The notes under the pieces: generated by a model
Told to the model about the DNA's origin: nothing
The model's input: only the letters and a program-made list of their open reading frames with translations
Databases searched by the model: none
Shown here: piece by piece, positions 41,601 to 50,321 of the stretch
How the letters are laid out: each line of letters opens with the position of its first letter
Numbering within the stretch: position 1 is the stretch's first letter
Source: an uncultured Tenacibaculum sp.
GTDB lineage: Bacteria; Bacteroidota; Bacteroidia; Flavobacteriales; Flavobacteriaceae
Direction of reading: 5' to 3'
NCBI GenBank assembly: GCA_937922085.1
Contig: CAKZVD010000015.1
Location: 1 to 53,962 of the forward strand
DNA length: 53,962 nucleotides
Translations under genes and position numbers: made by a program

Positions 41601-44267
41601 TTAAAAACTAAAAGTGGCAGTTACAAAAAGTCTTCTTGGTAATATTGGTCTACCAAAGAAAAACTCAGCATCACCTGCTTGATTTACATTTCTAGGGTCA
41701 CCTTCGGTAACACCATCATTATCAAATAAATTGAATACAGAAAAACCTAAACGAATATTCTCTTTTTGTTTGTCTGAACCAAACGTATAACCAGCTCCTA
41801 GTCTTACTATAGAAATAGCATCTAACGATACATTGTTATTATCTGCAGCAAATTTGTTTCCTGTATAATTTAAAGATAAAAGACCGTCAAATTTTTTATT
41901 ATCGTAGTTTAACCCAAGAGAGGTTAAAAAATTAGGTTGTCTAGCTAATTTATTTCCTTCGTTGGTGGTAGTTGTACCACCAGCAACTAAATCTTCATCA
42001 GTGTTTTTAGTAATTTCGTGATCTTGATAGGTTAACGACCCTCTAAAACTAAAATCTGGAGTTAATTTATAATCCCAATTAGCTTCAACACCAATTGTTG
42101 CCGTATTTTGTTCTGACCTGGTTAAATCGACTAATTGCCCAGCGTTAAACCCCTGTCTTAATATAATTCTATCGCTTAAACCTACGTAGTATGCAGCAAG
42201 TGATCCTGAAAGTTTTTCGCTTCCATATTTAGCACCAGCTTCAAATTGAATGATTTGTTCTGAATCGTATTTACTACCTGTAATACCAGTTGCTATAGGA
42301 GCAAAAGACCTTAACTGAGGAAAAAAGTACCCTTTAGAAAAGTTAGCGTACAAATTCACTTTTTCGCTTAATTCATATAAACCAGCTAAAGAAACGGCCC
42401 AATCGGTAGCAGACACATTAGCTCTGGTAAATGAACCGTCTGCATATTGTACATTGGCTAATTCTGGAGTTAATTCAGGATTGTTATAAGTTAGCTCTTC
42501 TGTAATATTTCCTTTACTAAAAACACCGTCGGTAGATTCTATACGGACCCCAACATCAAAACGCCATTTATCAAATATCATCTCATCTGTTAAGTAAAAG
42601 GGACTTCTATTTTGAGATAAAAAATTATTAGAAGTCATACCAATACGATTGTATAAACCTCCCTCAGAAAAAATCACATTATCACCCGTAGCATTTGTGT
42701 AATTTAGGTTAACTAAACGTGGGTTATTATTAAACTCTGATAATACTCTGTATTGAAAGTTAACATCTTCAGCTTCTGTTCTTGCTAAAAAAGTTCCTAA
42801 TGTTATGGTGTGACTACCATTATCTGTAGTTATATTTTTAACTAATGAAGCTTCTCCAGAATAATCAGTCATTGGTCTTAATCTATCAATATGTAAATTA
42901 TCAATTACGAGGTCGTTACCATTAATGAGGGTTGTGTTCCCTTGATATGTGGCTGTAAAACCTGTGTTTGTAGGAGCAATATTATTTACATAATCGTTTA
43001 ATGAAATAGGGTTGTTGTTTGTTCCATTACCACCAATATATAACGCGAAATTATGTTGGTATTCAGCAAAACGAATTTTAGATTTAAACTTTAAGTCTTC
43101 ATTAAAACGATAGTTGAAATCTGCTAATACATAACCTCCTTTAGTAGAAACTCCATCTTCAATAGAGCTGTTATAAATACCTCCTGGAGTTTTAAAAGAA
43201 GTATTCGCTAATTCACCTGATAATAATTGAGATACATCTTCACCATCATTTCCCTTTAGTCTTGCTCGAGAAGTACCATCTAAAGGAAGAGGTAAGAAAA
43301 ATTGTGCATTATCATTAATATACTGTCCATGAATTGTTATTGAACCTTTGTCAAATTTCTTTTTTATGTTACCTCTAAATTGCGCTCCTTTTGTAGGTAA
43401 TCCTGTAACAATTGGGCCTTCGTCATATCTTACAAATCCTGTAAAAGCATAAAATGTATTAGAATCTTCACCTCCTAAACGACCTCCGGTATAAAAATCT
43501 GTTTTTACACGACCTTTGTTAGCCCATTCAACATTAATAATATTATTAGCATCAGTATCTCCTGTTTTACTTGTATAATTTAAAATACCAGCAACAGAAC
43601 CCGCACCATATAAAACAGCGGCACCACCACGAACAAATTCAAATCCTTTAAAACCAATATCTGGCCTTGCATACACATCATGTGCAGAAGAGTTTAATCC
43701 AAATGTACTCATTAGTGGCATACCATCATATTGTAATGGATTAAATACATACTGACCACCAGAAGGTAACCCTCGAACAAATACATTCGTAGCAGTTTCC
43801 CCACCCCCACCTTCGGCAGTAATACCAGGAACACTGCGTATAATGTCTGCTTGACTATTTGCTGAAAGTTTTGTTATTTCCTTTTGTTTTAAGGAACTAA
43901 TAGATAAAGGTGCATTTTTTTGTGATCTAAAAGTACTTGATGCAGTAAGTACAACTTCATCTAAAACGTCACCTCCTTCTTGTAGTGTAATGTTTTTTTC
44001 AATGGTAGTTTTATTAAGAATTATAATTTCTTCATAAGCTTTGTAGCCTATAAAAGTGGCTCTTAAAGTTTGTTCTCCAGTTAAAGATACGGTAATGGTG
44101 TAGTTTCCATTAAAATCTGTTGAGCCACCAGCAGAGGTTCCCTTTATAATAATATTTACACCAGGAATAGGTTCTCCTAAGTTATCTTTTACAGTTCCTT
44201 TTATGGTTGTTTGACTTACCAATAAGTAAGAAGTAAAAGTCAATAGTAATAAAAATACTTTTCTCAT
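41601..44267 (-). CDS. TonB-dependent receptor of the glycoside locus
   Basis: 888 aa. Signal peptide (MRKVFLLLLTFTSYLLVSQ), carboxypeptidase-regulatory-like domain (about 20-100: IKGTVKDNLGEPIPGVNIII, GGSTDFNGNYTITV), plug (about 110-240, with DIIRSVPGITAEGGG and FEFVRGGAAVLYGAGSVAG) and a barrel ending RLFVTATFSF. It is the first gene of the minus-strand operon with the GH63 hydrolase, symporter and glycerate kinase. There is no SusD partner, as in receptors for small ligands. Divergent from a LacI regulator whose probable operator lies in the 138-bp gap. Confidence 0.93.
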   Translation of the reverse strand: MRKVFLLLLTFTSYLLVSQTTIKGTVKDNLGEPIPGVNIIIKGTSAGGSTDFNGNYTITVSLTGEQTLRATFIGYKAYEEIIILNKTTIEKNITLQEGGDVLDEVVLTASSTFRSQKNAPLSISSLKQKEITKLSANSQADIIRSVPGITAEGGGGETATNVFVRGLPSGGQYVFNPLQYDGMPLMSTFGLNSSAHDVYARPDIGFKGFEFVRGGAAVLYGAGSVAGILNYTSKTGDTDANNIINVEWANKGRVKTDFYTGGRLGGEDSNTFYAFTGFVRYDEGPIVTGLPTKGAQFRGNIKKKFDKGSITIHGQYINDNAQFFLPLPLDGTSRARLKGNDGEDVSQLLSGELANTSFKTPGGIYNSSIEDGVSTKGGYVLADFNYRFNEDLKFKSKIRFAEYQHNFALYIGGNGTNNNPISLNDYVNNIAPTNTGFTATYQGNTTLINGNDLVIDNLHIDRLRPMTDYSGEASLVKNITTDNGSHTITLGTFLARTEAEDVNFQYRVLSEFNNNPRLVNLNYTNATGDNVIFSEGGLYNRIGMTSNNFLSQNRSPFYLTDEMIFDKWRFDVGVRIESTDGVFSKGNITEELTYNNPELTPELANVQYADGSFTRANVSATDWAVSLAGLYELSEKVNLYANFSKGYFFPQLRSFAPIATGITGSKYDSEQIIQFEAGAKYGSEKLSGSLAAYYVGLSDRIILRQGFNAGQLVDLTRSEQNTATIGVEANWDYKLTPDFSFRGSLTYQDHEITKNTDEDLVAGGTTTTNEGNKLARQPNFLTSLGLNYDNKKFDGLLSLNYTGNKFAADNNNVSLDAISIVRLGAGYTFGSDKQKENIRLGFSVFNLFDNDGVTEGDPRNVNQAGDAEFFFGRPILPRRLFVTATFSF

Positions 44268-44349
44268 TATATTACGAATTGTTTGGTTTGGTGTTAAAAT
44301 TATTATTAATTATTCATTTTTTTTACGGTATTTTTACAAAAAATTAACG

Positions 44350-44371
44350 CAAACGTTCCCGGTAACGTTTG
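44350..44371. promoter_or_regulatory. LacI-type operator between receptor and regulator genes
   Basis: CAAACGTT and AACGTTTG, perfect 8-bp arms around CCCGGT. Each arm also contains AACGTT, the CpG-centred core usual for LacI-family sites, so it may be one long or two overlapping operators. It lies in the divergent gap next to a lacI-type gene. Confidence 0.65.
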
Positions 44372-44400
44372 AAATAAGATTTTTAATTAAACTTAACCCA

Positions 44401-44408
44401 TATATTTG
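44401..44408 (+). promoter_or_regulatory. -7 promoter element of the LacI-type gene
   Basis: TATATTTG, a full TAnnTTTG match. The ATG at 44412 begins four bases after it, where transcription itself should start, so the mRNA may be leaderless. Confidence 0.4.
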
Positions 44409-44411
44409 ATT

Positions 44412-45434
44412 ATGATTAAAGAAACAACCACTTTAAAGCAAATAGCAGAAAGTTTAAATGTGTCAATTTCTACAGTGTCAAGAGCTTTAAATGATCATGT
44501 AGATATAAGTGATGTTACAAAAAATAGAGTAATAGAGGAAGCTAAAAGATTACAATATGTGCCTAATATTTTAGCTAAAGGCTTTAGAAATCATAAAACA
44601 AATATTATAGGTGTTATAGTACCCAGTGTTACGCATTATTTTACATCTACTATTTTAAAAGGAATTTTATTGGAATCTGAAAAAACCAGGTACACTACAA
44701 TTATATCAGAGACCAATAACAATCCAGATAAAGAAAAAGAAGTTTTACAAACTATGTTACAGTTTGGGGTAGAAGGTATTTTAATGTCTTTATCAAAACA
44801 AACAAAAGAAGTTAGTCCTATGTTACAGGCTTTAAAAAAGCGACCTTTAGTTTTATTTGATAAAGTATCTAGTAAAATACCCTGTACTCAAATTGTAATT
44901 AATGAAGTGTCAGCAGCATTTGATGCTGTTGAACACTTAGTTAATATGGGTAAAAGGAGAATAGCAATAATAAAAGAAGAAAAAGATTCGTATAATTCAG
45001 AAAAAAGGTTTGAAGGATATTTAGAAGCTCTCAAAAAAAATAATTTAGAAATAGATAATAGTCTGATTTTAAGTACGGATGACTCTTCAATTAAAGAAGG
45101 AAAAAGATTAACAAGACAATTAATTTGTTTAAAAGAAAAACCAGATGCTATCTTTTGTATAACAGATAGCCTTGCTATAGGAGTTATAAAAACACTAAAA
45201 AAAGTGGCTATTAAAATACCTAGTGAAATAGCAGTTGTGGGTTTTAGTAACTCCAGTCATTCGACTATTATTGAACCTAATATAACCACAGTAAATCAAC
45301 CAGGAAATAGAATAGGTAAACTTGCACTACAGCAATTGGTAAAAGAAATTGAAAGTGAAGAAGAGTATCTTACCAGTAAGTTTATAGAAATAAACACAAA
45401 TTTAATTATTAGGGAATCTACATTTACAGGTTAA
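44412..45434 (+). CDS. LacI-family transcriptional regulator
   Basis: 340 aa from the ATG at 44412 (MIKETTTLKQIAESLNVS). N-terminal helix-turn-helix TLKQIAESLNVSISTVSRAL, hinge and then a periplasmic-binding-protein-like effector domain (about 62-340: IIGVIVPSVTHYFTSTILKG, GVEGILMSLSKQ, AVEHLVNMGKRRIAII, DAIFCITDSLAIGVIKTL). It is divergent from the receptor/GH63/symporter/glycerate kinase operon and is the natural local regulator; the effector is expected to be the substrate or a breakdown product. A TTG two codons earlier lies inside the -7 element. Confidence 0.93.
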   Translation: MIKETTTLKQIAESLNVSISTVSRALNDHVDISDVTKNRVIEEAKRLQYVPNILAKGFRNHKTNIIGVIVPSVTHYFTSTILKGILLESEKTRYTTIISETNNNPDKEKEVLQTMLQFGVEGILMSLSKQTKEVSPMLQALKKRPLVLFDKVSSKIPCTQIVINEVSAAFDAVEHLVNMGKRRIAIIKEEKDSYNSEKRFEGYLEALKKNNLEIDNSLILSTDDSSIKEGKRLTRQLICLKEKPDAIFCITDSLAIGVIKTLKKVAIKIPSEIAVVGFSNSSHSTIIEPNITTVNQPGNRIGKLALQQLVKEIESEEEYLTSKFIEINTNLIIRESTFTG

Positions 45435-45447
45435 AATGATTCCCATC

Positions 45448-45475
45448 ATAAAATAGAATAGTTATTCTATTTTAT
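45448..45475. terminator. Bidirectional terminator after LacI gene
   Basis: ATAAAATAGAATA and TATTCTATTTTAT form a perfect 13-bp stem with GT between, A-rich on one side and T-rich on the other; it overlaps the stop of the convergent minus-strand gene. Confidence 0.6.
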
Positions 45476-46442
45476 ATTCTTGAAAAGATTTGATATCTAA
45501 CCATTTTTCATCTTTTCCTCTAAAAACTTTATAGAATGATTTAGAGTATTTTTGAAGTTTAGTATATTCAGCGTTTTTATGATGAGGGAAAATTCCAATT
45601 TTATGATCTCTAAATAAATATACTTTTCCGTCAAATGAACTTTGTTTAATAGAATCAAAAACAGGAGGTAATACTTCTTTTAATGTTACAAAGCCTTTTT
45701 TAACAAATGAAATAACAGGAGGAACAGGAGTCCAAAGTGTATCCCCTTTGGTAGTAACTAAATATTTTTGTTTAGCCTTTTTTTTCTTTGGGTACCATGC
45801 CTTTTCTTTATTGTAAGAGTAAATTCCAATTTTATTATCAACTTGTATTTTAAGTAAATTTATATAGGGTTTATGTTTGTTATTAATACTTTTTGATGCG
45901 TATTTTCTATTATTTAAAAAATTGACTTTTATAGTTTTTTTAGGTATGTTTTTCAATGTTAAAAAATATTCTTTTTGAAAAGATCCAAAATTACCAGTAC
46001 GTATTTCTATGAGATAACGATTGTTTTTTTTATTATAATTAAGAGTAACACTTTCTTTATACACATTTCCACATCCTAAAACATCAGATTCTTTAAAAAA
46101 AGGTATTTCCTCTAAATTAAAATTATAATATTGAGGGCCATTTTTAGTGAGGATTTCAAAAACTTGTTGGGAACTTTCATCATAATGAATATATACTTGT
46201 TTTATATCTTTTAGAAAAACTGATTTAGAGTTTAGTATAAAATAATAAGAATTCTTCTTATGGCTTAGTACCTTTTTATTAGAGAAGGAATGTATTATAT
46301 GTAGGGTATCTAAAGTTTGTAGAATTATTTTTTTTTCAGATTGATTCCCTCTAACTTTTTTACTAGTGTGTTGTGAAATCCCTTTATAAAAAGAAAAGAT
46401 GAATAGAAATAGTATAATTTTTTGCATGTATTTTCCTTTCAT
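45462..46442 (-). CDS. Exported protein with WG-like repeats, function unknown
   Basis: 326 aa with a signal peptide (MQKIILFLFIFSFYKGISQ from the inner ATG, or five residues earlier from the ATG at 46442). The body is Lys/Tyr-rich and beta-like; near the C-terminus two units (VDNKIGIYSYNKEKAWYPKK and FRDHKIGIFPHHKNAEYTKL) resemble WG repeats, in which a GIY/GIF core is followed by an aromatic-Pro or Tyr turn. Not recognised beyond that. It is 35 bp after the lipoprotein gene at 46478 on the same strand and probably co-expressed with it. Confidence 0.7.
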   Translation of the reverse strand: MKGKYMQKIILFLFIFSFYKGISQHTSKKVRGNQSEKKIILQTLDTLHIIHSFSNKKVLSHKKNSYYFILNSKSVFLKDIKQVYIHYDESSQQVFEILTKNGPQYYNFNLEEIPFFKESDVLGCGNVYKESVTLNYNKKNNRYLIEIRTGNFGSFQKEYFLTLKNIPKKTIKVNFLNNRKYASKSINNKHKPYINLLKIQVDNKIGIYSYNKEKAWYPKKKKAKQKYLVTTKGDTLWTPVPPVISFVKKGFVTLKEVLPPVFDSIKQSSFDGKVYLFRDHKIGIFPHHKNAEYTKLQKYSKSFYKVFRGKDEKWLDIKSFQEYKIE

Positions 46443-46477
46443 ATATGTAAGTTAATAATATTTCTATTAATTATAAT

Positions 46478-47032
46478 TTAATTACTAGACTTTCTAAGAG
46501 TCCCATCCATTTTATACCAAAAATTAAAGCTAGCACCATCCAATTCAGATGTTACAGTTAAATAATACTCCATGTTATTAAAATCTCCATCATTTGGCGC
46601 ATTAATGAATATTGAATTTATATGTACTTCTTTAATTTTCTTTTCTTCAATCACTTTGTTTTTCGATTGTTCTACTAGTTTTCCTAACAAATCAAAATTT
46701 ACAATTTCTCTATTTAATTTATACATATAATCTGCTGCTTTAGAGTCACCACTTAATTCTAATGTAATTTCAGCAGTTTGATTCCACGCTCCATTAAAAT
46801 AATTCCAAGACTCCATTTTTAATGAAGAGGGGTCTTTTGTAGTGTTTGCTTTTATTGTAACCCCATTTTCGTTGTTAATCACAGCTAGTTCTGTATAGAA
46901 AGCTTCTTTACCAAATTTATTTATTAATTCTTGTTTTAAATCATTTATAGACGCTGCATTTTTTGTGAAATCTTTCTTTTTTCCGCATGCAATAAAAAGA
47001 GACAGAATTAAGATATAAGTGAGTTTGTTCAT
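46478..47032 (-). CDS. Small lipoprotein of unknown function
   Basis: 184 aa with lipoprotein signal MNKLTYILILSLFIAC (Cys at 16) and a Lys-rich linker (GKKKDF). The body alternates strands and helices (LKQELINKFGKEAFYTELAV, VTIKANTTKDPSSLKMESW, FNNMEYYLTVTSELDGASFN). No family recognised. It has its own full -7 element at 47056-47063 and likely starts a two-gene unit with the next gene. Confidence 0.72.
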   Translation of the reverse strand: MNKLTYILILSLFIACGKKKDFTKNAASINDLKQELINKFGKEAFYTELAVINNENGVTIKANTTKDPSSLKMESWNYFNGAWNQTAEITLELSGDSKAADYMYKLNREIVNFDLLGKLVEQSKNKVIEEKKIKEVHINSIFINAPNDGDFNNMEYYLTVTSELDGASFNFWYKMDGTLRKSSN

Positions 47033-47055
47033 TTTGATGAATTATTTTACAAAAA

Positions 47056-47063
47056 CAAAAGTA
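47056..47063 (-). promoter_or_regulatory. -7 promoter element of the lipoprotein gene
   Basis: Reads TACTTTTG on the minus strand, a full TAnnTTTG match; leader about 20 nt. Confidence 0.5.
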
Positions 47064-47277
47064 TTATTATATCGTAATTTAAATTTCAAGTAATTTATTT
47101 CCGTAATAAGTTAAGATATATTTGATTGTACTTTTTTACAATATTGAGTCGAAAAAAAGAGTTTTTATATTCGAAATTTAGGCTTAAAAAAGAGGAGTAG
47201 TTAATATTTAAACAAAGCCGTTTTTGGATAGAAAAATTGTACGAACTTTGTTGTTTTATTTTAAAAGTCCTTGATAA

Positions 47278-48177
47278 ATGAATACAAGAGTAATAGCACT
47301 TTGTGCTGTGTCGATAGTTACCTTAATATATGGAGTAACTTTTACAGTTGCTAAAGAGGTAATGCCACATTATATTAAACCTTTTGGTTTTATATTACTC
47401 CGAGTTTTTTCGGCAATGTTATTATTTTGGTTTGCAAGCTTGTTTATTAAAAATGACAAAATTGAAAAAGGAGATTATAAAACAATTGCACTATCTGCTT
47501 TTTTTGGAATCGCATTAAACATGCTAACTTTTTTTAAAGGATTAAACTATACAACGCCTATTAGTGCTTCGGTAATGATGGTTACTTCTCCTATTTTAGT
47601 ATTGATATTTTCTAGTATTTTAATTAAAGAAAGGTTAACACTATTAAAAGTTTCTGGAGTTATAATAGGACTTATAGGGGCTGTTATTTTAATTCTTTAT
47701 GGAAGCACTTCTGGAGGAGATGCTAAAAACATGATGTTGGGTAATTTTCTGGTTTTTATAAACGCAGCATCCTATGGAATGTATTTAGTAATTGTGAAAA
47801 AAGTAGTTGCAAAATATAAACCAGTAACCTTTATAAGATGGTTGTATTTATTCGGTTTTATTTTTGTATTGCCTTTTGGGTTTACAGAACTATTAGAAGT
47901 ACAATGGCAAGAAATTTCTACAGGAGGTTATCTTAGAGTTGGATTTGTAATTGTTTTTGCATCTTGTATTACGTATTTATTTAATTTATTTGCTTTATCT
48001 AAATTAAAACCAACTACAGTTAGCGTTTTTATTTATTTACAACCTGTAGTTGCTAGTTTATATGCATTGTTAGTAGGGAGCGATAGTTTAAATACAGTGA
48101 AAATTATAGCTACTGTTTTAATATTCTTAGGAGTGTATTTGGTTTCAAAACAGCCTAATAAGAGTATACCCAAATAA
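47278..48177 (+). CDS. EamA/DMT-family transporter
   Basis: 299 aa, ten predicted membrane helices in two EamA repeats. Typical pieces are IYGVTFTVAKEVMPHYIKPF, PISASVMMVTSPILVLIFSS, GNFLVFINAASYGMYLVIVKK and LKPTTVSVFIYLQPVVASLY. DMT proteins export or exchange metabolites such as amino acids; the substrate here is not predictable. Its promoter is not clear (TTTG at 47223 and an imperfect GAACTTTG at 47243). yicC follows after 31 bp with its own -7 element. Confidence 0.9.
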   Translation: MNTRVIALCAVSIVTLIYGVTFTVAKEVMPHYIKPFGFILLRVFSAMLLFWFASLFIKNDKIEKGDYKTIALSAFFGIALNMLTFFKGLNYTTPISASVMMVTSPILVLIFSSILIKERLTLLKVSGVIIGLIGAVILILYGSTSGGDAKNMMLGNFLVFINAASYGMYLVIVKKVVAKYKPVTFIRWLYLFGFIFVLPFGFTELLEVQWQEISTGGYLRVGFVIVFASCITYLFNLFALSKLKPTTVSVFIYLQPVVASLYALLVGSDSLNTVKIIATVLIFLGVYLVSKQPNKSIPK

Positions 48178-48179
48178 TG

Positions 48180-48187
48180 TATCTTTG
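48180..48187 (+). promoter_or_regulatory. -7 promoter element of yicC
   Basis: TATCTTTG, a full TAnnTTTG match directly after the EamA stop; leader about 18 nt. Confidence 0.45.
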
Positions 48188-48208
48188 CTTCCATTAAAAT
48201 AGAGAGTT

Positions 48209-49075
48209 ATGATTCAATCTATGACAGGATACGGTAAATCCGTATTACAATTACCAACCAAGAAAGTAACAATAGAAATAAAGTCTTTAAATAGTAAAAA
48301 TTTAGACTTAAATACTCGTATTCCTTCTTATTATAAAGTAAAAGAACTAGCAATGAGAAAAAAACTAGCTTCTTTATTAATAAGAGGTAAGGTTGATTTT
48401 TCTATTTATGTTGAAATGACGGCAGATGAGACTTCTACAAAAATAAATAAAGGAGTCGTTACCAGTTATATGAATCAATTACGAGGAGTTGTTGATACAG
48501 AAAGTTCTAGTGATGTAGAGCTATTGCATATGGCGGTTAAAATGCCAGATGCTTTAAAAACAGAACGTGAAGAGTTAGATGATAATGAGTGGAATGAAAT
48601 AGAAAAGCATATTGATATTGCTTTAAAAGAAATTTTACAGTACAGAACTGATGAAGCAGCTTCTTTAGAAGAAGATTTTAAACAACGAATAACAAATATT
48701 AAAAGTTGTTTAGAGGAAGTAAAAGAAATGGATGGCGAACGAATTGAAAATGTAAAACAACGTTTAGGAAAAGCATTAGATGAATTAAAAGTTGAGGTTG
48801 ATGAAAATCGTTTCGAACAAGAACTAATTTATTATTTAGAAAAGCTAGATATTAATGAAGAAAAAGTTCGTTTAGCAAATCATTTAGATTATTTCTTACA
48901 AGAGTTAGCGAGTAATGTATCTAATGGAAAAAAATTAGGATTTATAGTTCAAGAAATAGGTAGAGAGATTAATACAACTGGTTCTAAAGCAAACTTTGCA
49001 CCATTACAGAAAGTCGTAATTCAAATGAAAGACGAGTTGGAAAAGATTAAAGAACAAATATTAAACGTATTATAA
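48209..49075 (+). CDS. yicC: YicC family endoribonuclease-like protein
   Basis: 288 aa. N-terminal YicC domain opening with MIQSMTGYGKSV and IEIKSLNSKNLDLNTRIPSY; C-terminal DUF1732 with RFEQELIYYLEKLDINEEKVRLANHL and GKKLGFIVQEIGREINTTGSKA, then NFAPLQKVVIQMKDELEKIKEQ-like ending. E. coli YicC has been linked to RNA turnover. Only 1 bp separates it from gmk, a widely conserved pairing. Confidence 0.94.
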   Translation: MIQSMTGYGKSVLQLPTKKVTIEIKSLNSKNLDLNTRIPSYYKVKELAMRKKLASLLIRGKVDFSIYVEMTADETSTKINKGVVTSYMNQLRGVVDTESSSDVELLHMAVKMPDALKTEREELDDNEWNEIEKHIDIALKEILQYRTDEAASLEEDFKQRITNIKSCLEEVKEMDGERIENVKQRLGKALDELKVEVDENRFEQELIYYLEKLDINEEKVRLANHLDYFLQELASNVSNGKKLGFIVQEIGREINTTGSKANFAPLQKVVIQMKDELEKIKEQILNVL

Positions 49076-49076
49076 A

Positions 49077-49658
49077 ATGACGAAGAACTTTAAAGGAAAA
49101 CTTTTTGTGTTTTCTGCACCTTCGGGATCAGGAAAGACAACAATTGTTCGTCATTTATTAAATCAAGAGAAATTGAATTTGGAATTTTCTATTTCTGTAG
49201 CTTCTAGAGAAGCAAGAGGAGAAGAAAAAGATGGTGTCGATTACTATTTTATTTCTAAAGATGAATTTATTCAAAAGATTAAAAAGGATGAGTTTTTAGA
49301 ATGGGAAGAGGTATATACAGATAATTTTTATGGTACGCTTAAAACAGAAGTAGAGCGTATTTGGTCTTTAGGAAAACATGTGATATTTGATATTGATGTA
49401 TCTGGAGGATTACGTATTAAAAAGAAATTCCCAAAAGAAACATTAGCAGTATTTGTAAAACCACCAAGTGTTGATGAACTTAAAAGACGTTTGAAAAAGC
49501 GTAAAACAGAAAGTGAAGACAAAATTAATATGCGTATTGCAAAGGCTTCTGTAGAATTAGCAACCGCGCCACAATTTGATAAGATTATTAAAAATTATGA
49601 ATTAGAGGTTGCGTTAAAAGAAGCAGAAGAATTAGTAGCAGATTTTATAGAGAGTTAA
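49077..49658 (+). CDS. gmk: Guanylate kinase
   Basis: 193-aa enzyme phosphorylating GMP to GDP with ATP. P-loop FSAPSGSGKTTIVRHLL (about residues 12-28), the GMP-binding stretch ISVASREARGEEKDGVDYYF and the lid RRLKKRKTESEDKINMR. Length normal. Part of the yicC-gmk-nadD run (1-bp and 32-bp gaps). Confidence 0.96.
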   Translation: MTKNFKGKLFVFSAPSGSGKTTIVRHLLNQEKLNLEFSISVASREARGEEKDGVDYYFISKDEFIQKIKKDEFLEWEEVYTDNFYGTLKTEVERIWSLGKHVIFDIDVSGGLRIKKKFPKETLAVFVKPPSVDELKRRLKKRKTESEDKINMRIAKASVELATAPQFDKIIKNYELEVALKEAEELVADFIES

Positions 49659-49690
49659 TAAGGTTAAATTTATTTTCTTATTTCAAAACA

Positions 49691-50275
49691 ATGAAAAACA
49701 TAGGTTTATATTTTGGAACTTTTAATCCTATTCATGCGGGGCATTTAATTATAGCCAATCACATGGTAGAGAATTCAGATTTAGATGAAATTTGGATGGT
49801 AGTAACGCCGCATAATCCTTTTAAGAAAAAAAGCTCGTTATTAGACAATCACCATCGTTTAGAAATGGTATATAAAGCAACTGAAAGCTATGAAAAAATT
49901 AACCCTTCAGATATAGAGTTTAATTTACCACAACCTAATTATACAGTATATACACTGGCTCATATTTCAGATAAATATCCTTCTTATAAGTTTAACTTAA
50001 TTATGGGGGAGGATAATTTGAAAAGTTTGCATAAATGGAAAAATTATGAAACTATTCTAGAGCACCATAATGTATATGTGTATCCTAGAATTTCTGAAGG
50101 TGTAGTAGAAACACAATTTGATAATCACGTTAAAATTCATAAAGTTGCAGCGCCTATTGTTGAAATTTCTTCAACGATGATTCGTAATGGAATAAAAGAA
50201 GAAAAAAATATGCGCCCTTTATTATCTAAAGAAGTTTGGGAATATATTGACGAGATGAATTTCTATAAAAAATAG
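49691..50275 (+). CDS. nadD: Nicotinate-nucleotide adenylyltransferase
   Basis: 194-aa enzyme adenylating nicotinate mononucleotide in NAD synthesis. Nucleotidyltransferase motif GTFNPIHAGHLIIANHMV near the start and the ISSTMIRNGI (SxTxxR) motif near residue 160; PHNPFKKKSSLLDNHHRLEM is the usual substrate region. Follows gmk on the same strand by 32 bp. Confidence 0.95.
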   Translation: MKNIGLYFGTFNPIHAGHLIIANHMVENSDLDEIWMVVTPHNPFKKKSSLLDNHHRLEMVYKATESYEKINPSDIEFNLPQPNYTVYTLAHISDKYPSYKFNLIMGEDNLKSLHKWKNYETILEHHNVYVYPRISEGVVETQFDNHVKIHKVAAPIVEISSTMIRNGIKEEKNMRPLLSKEVWEYIDEMNFYKK

Positions 50276-50294
50276 TCTTCCTATTTTTTCGTTG

Positions 50295-50302
50295 TATATT
50301 TG
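50295..50302 (+). promoter_or_regulatory. -7 promoter element of the M23 peptidase gene
   Basis: TATATTTG, a full TAnnTTTG match; leader about 16 nt to the GTG at 50322, which supports that unusual start codon. Confidence 0.5.
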
Positions 50303-50321
50303 AACATCAAACCTAGTATAA

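Noticed and set aside
41601..44267. Classical SusC/SusD polysaccharide utilisation locus
   Set aside because: There is no SusD gene and no extracellular glycanase beside the receptor; the enzyme is cytoplasmic and fits a small glycoside.
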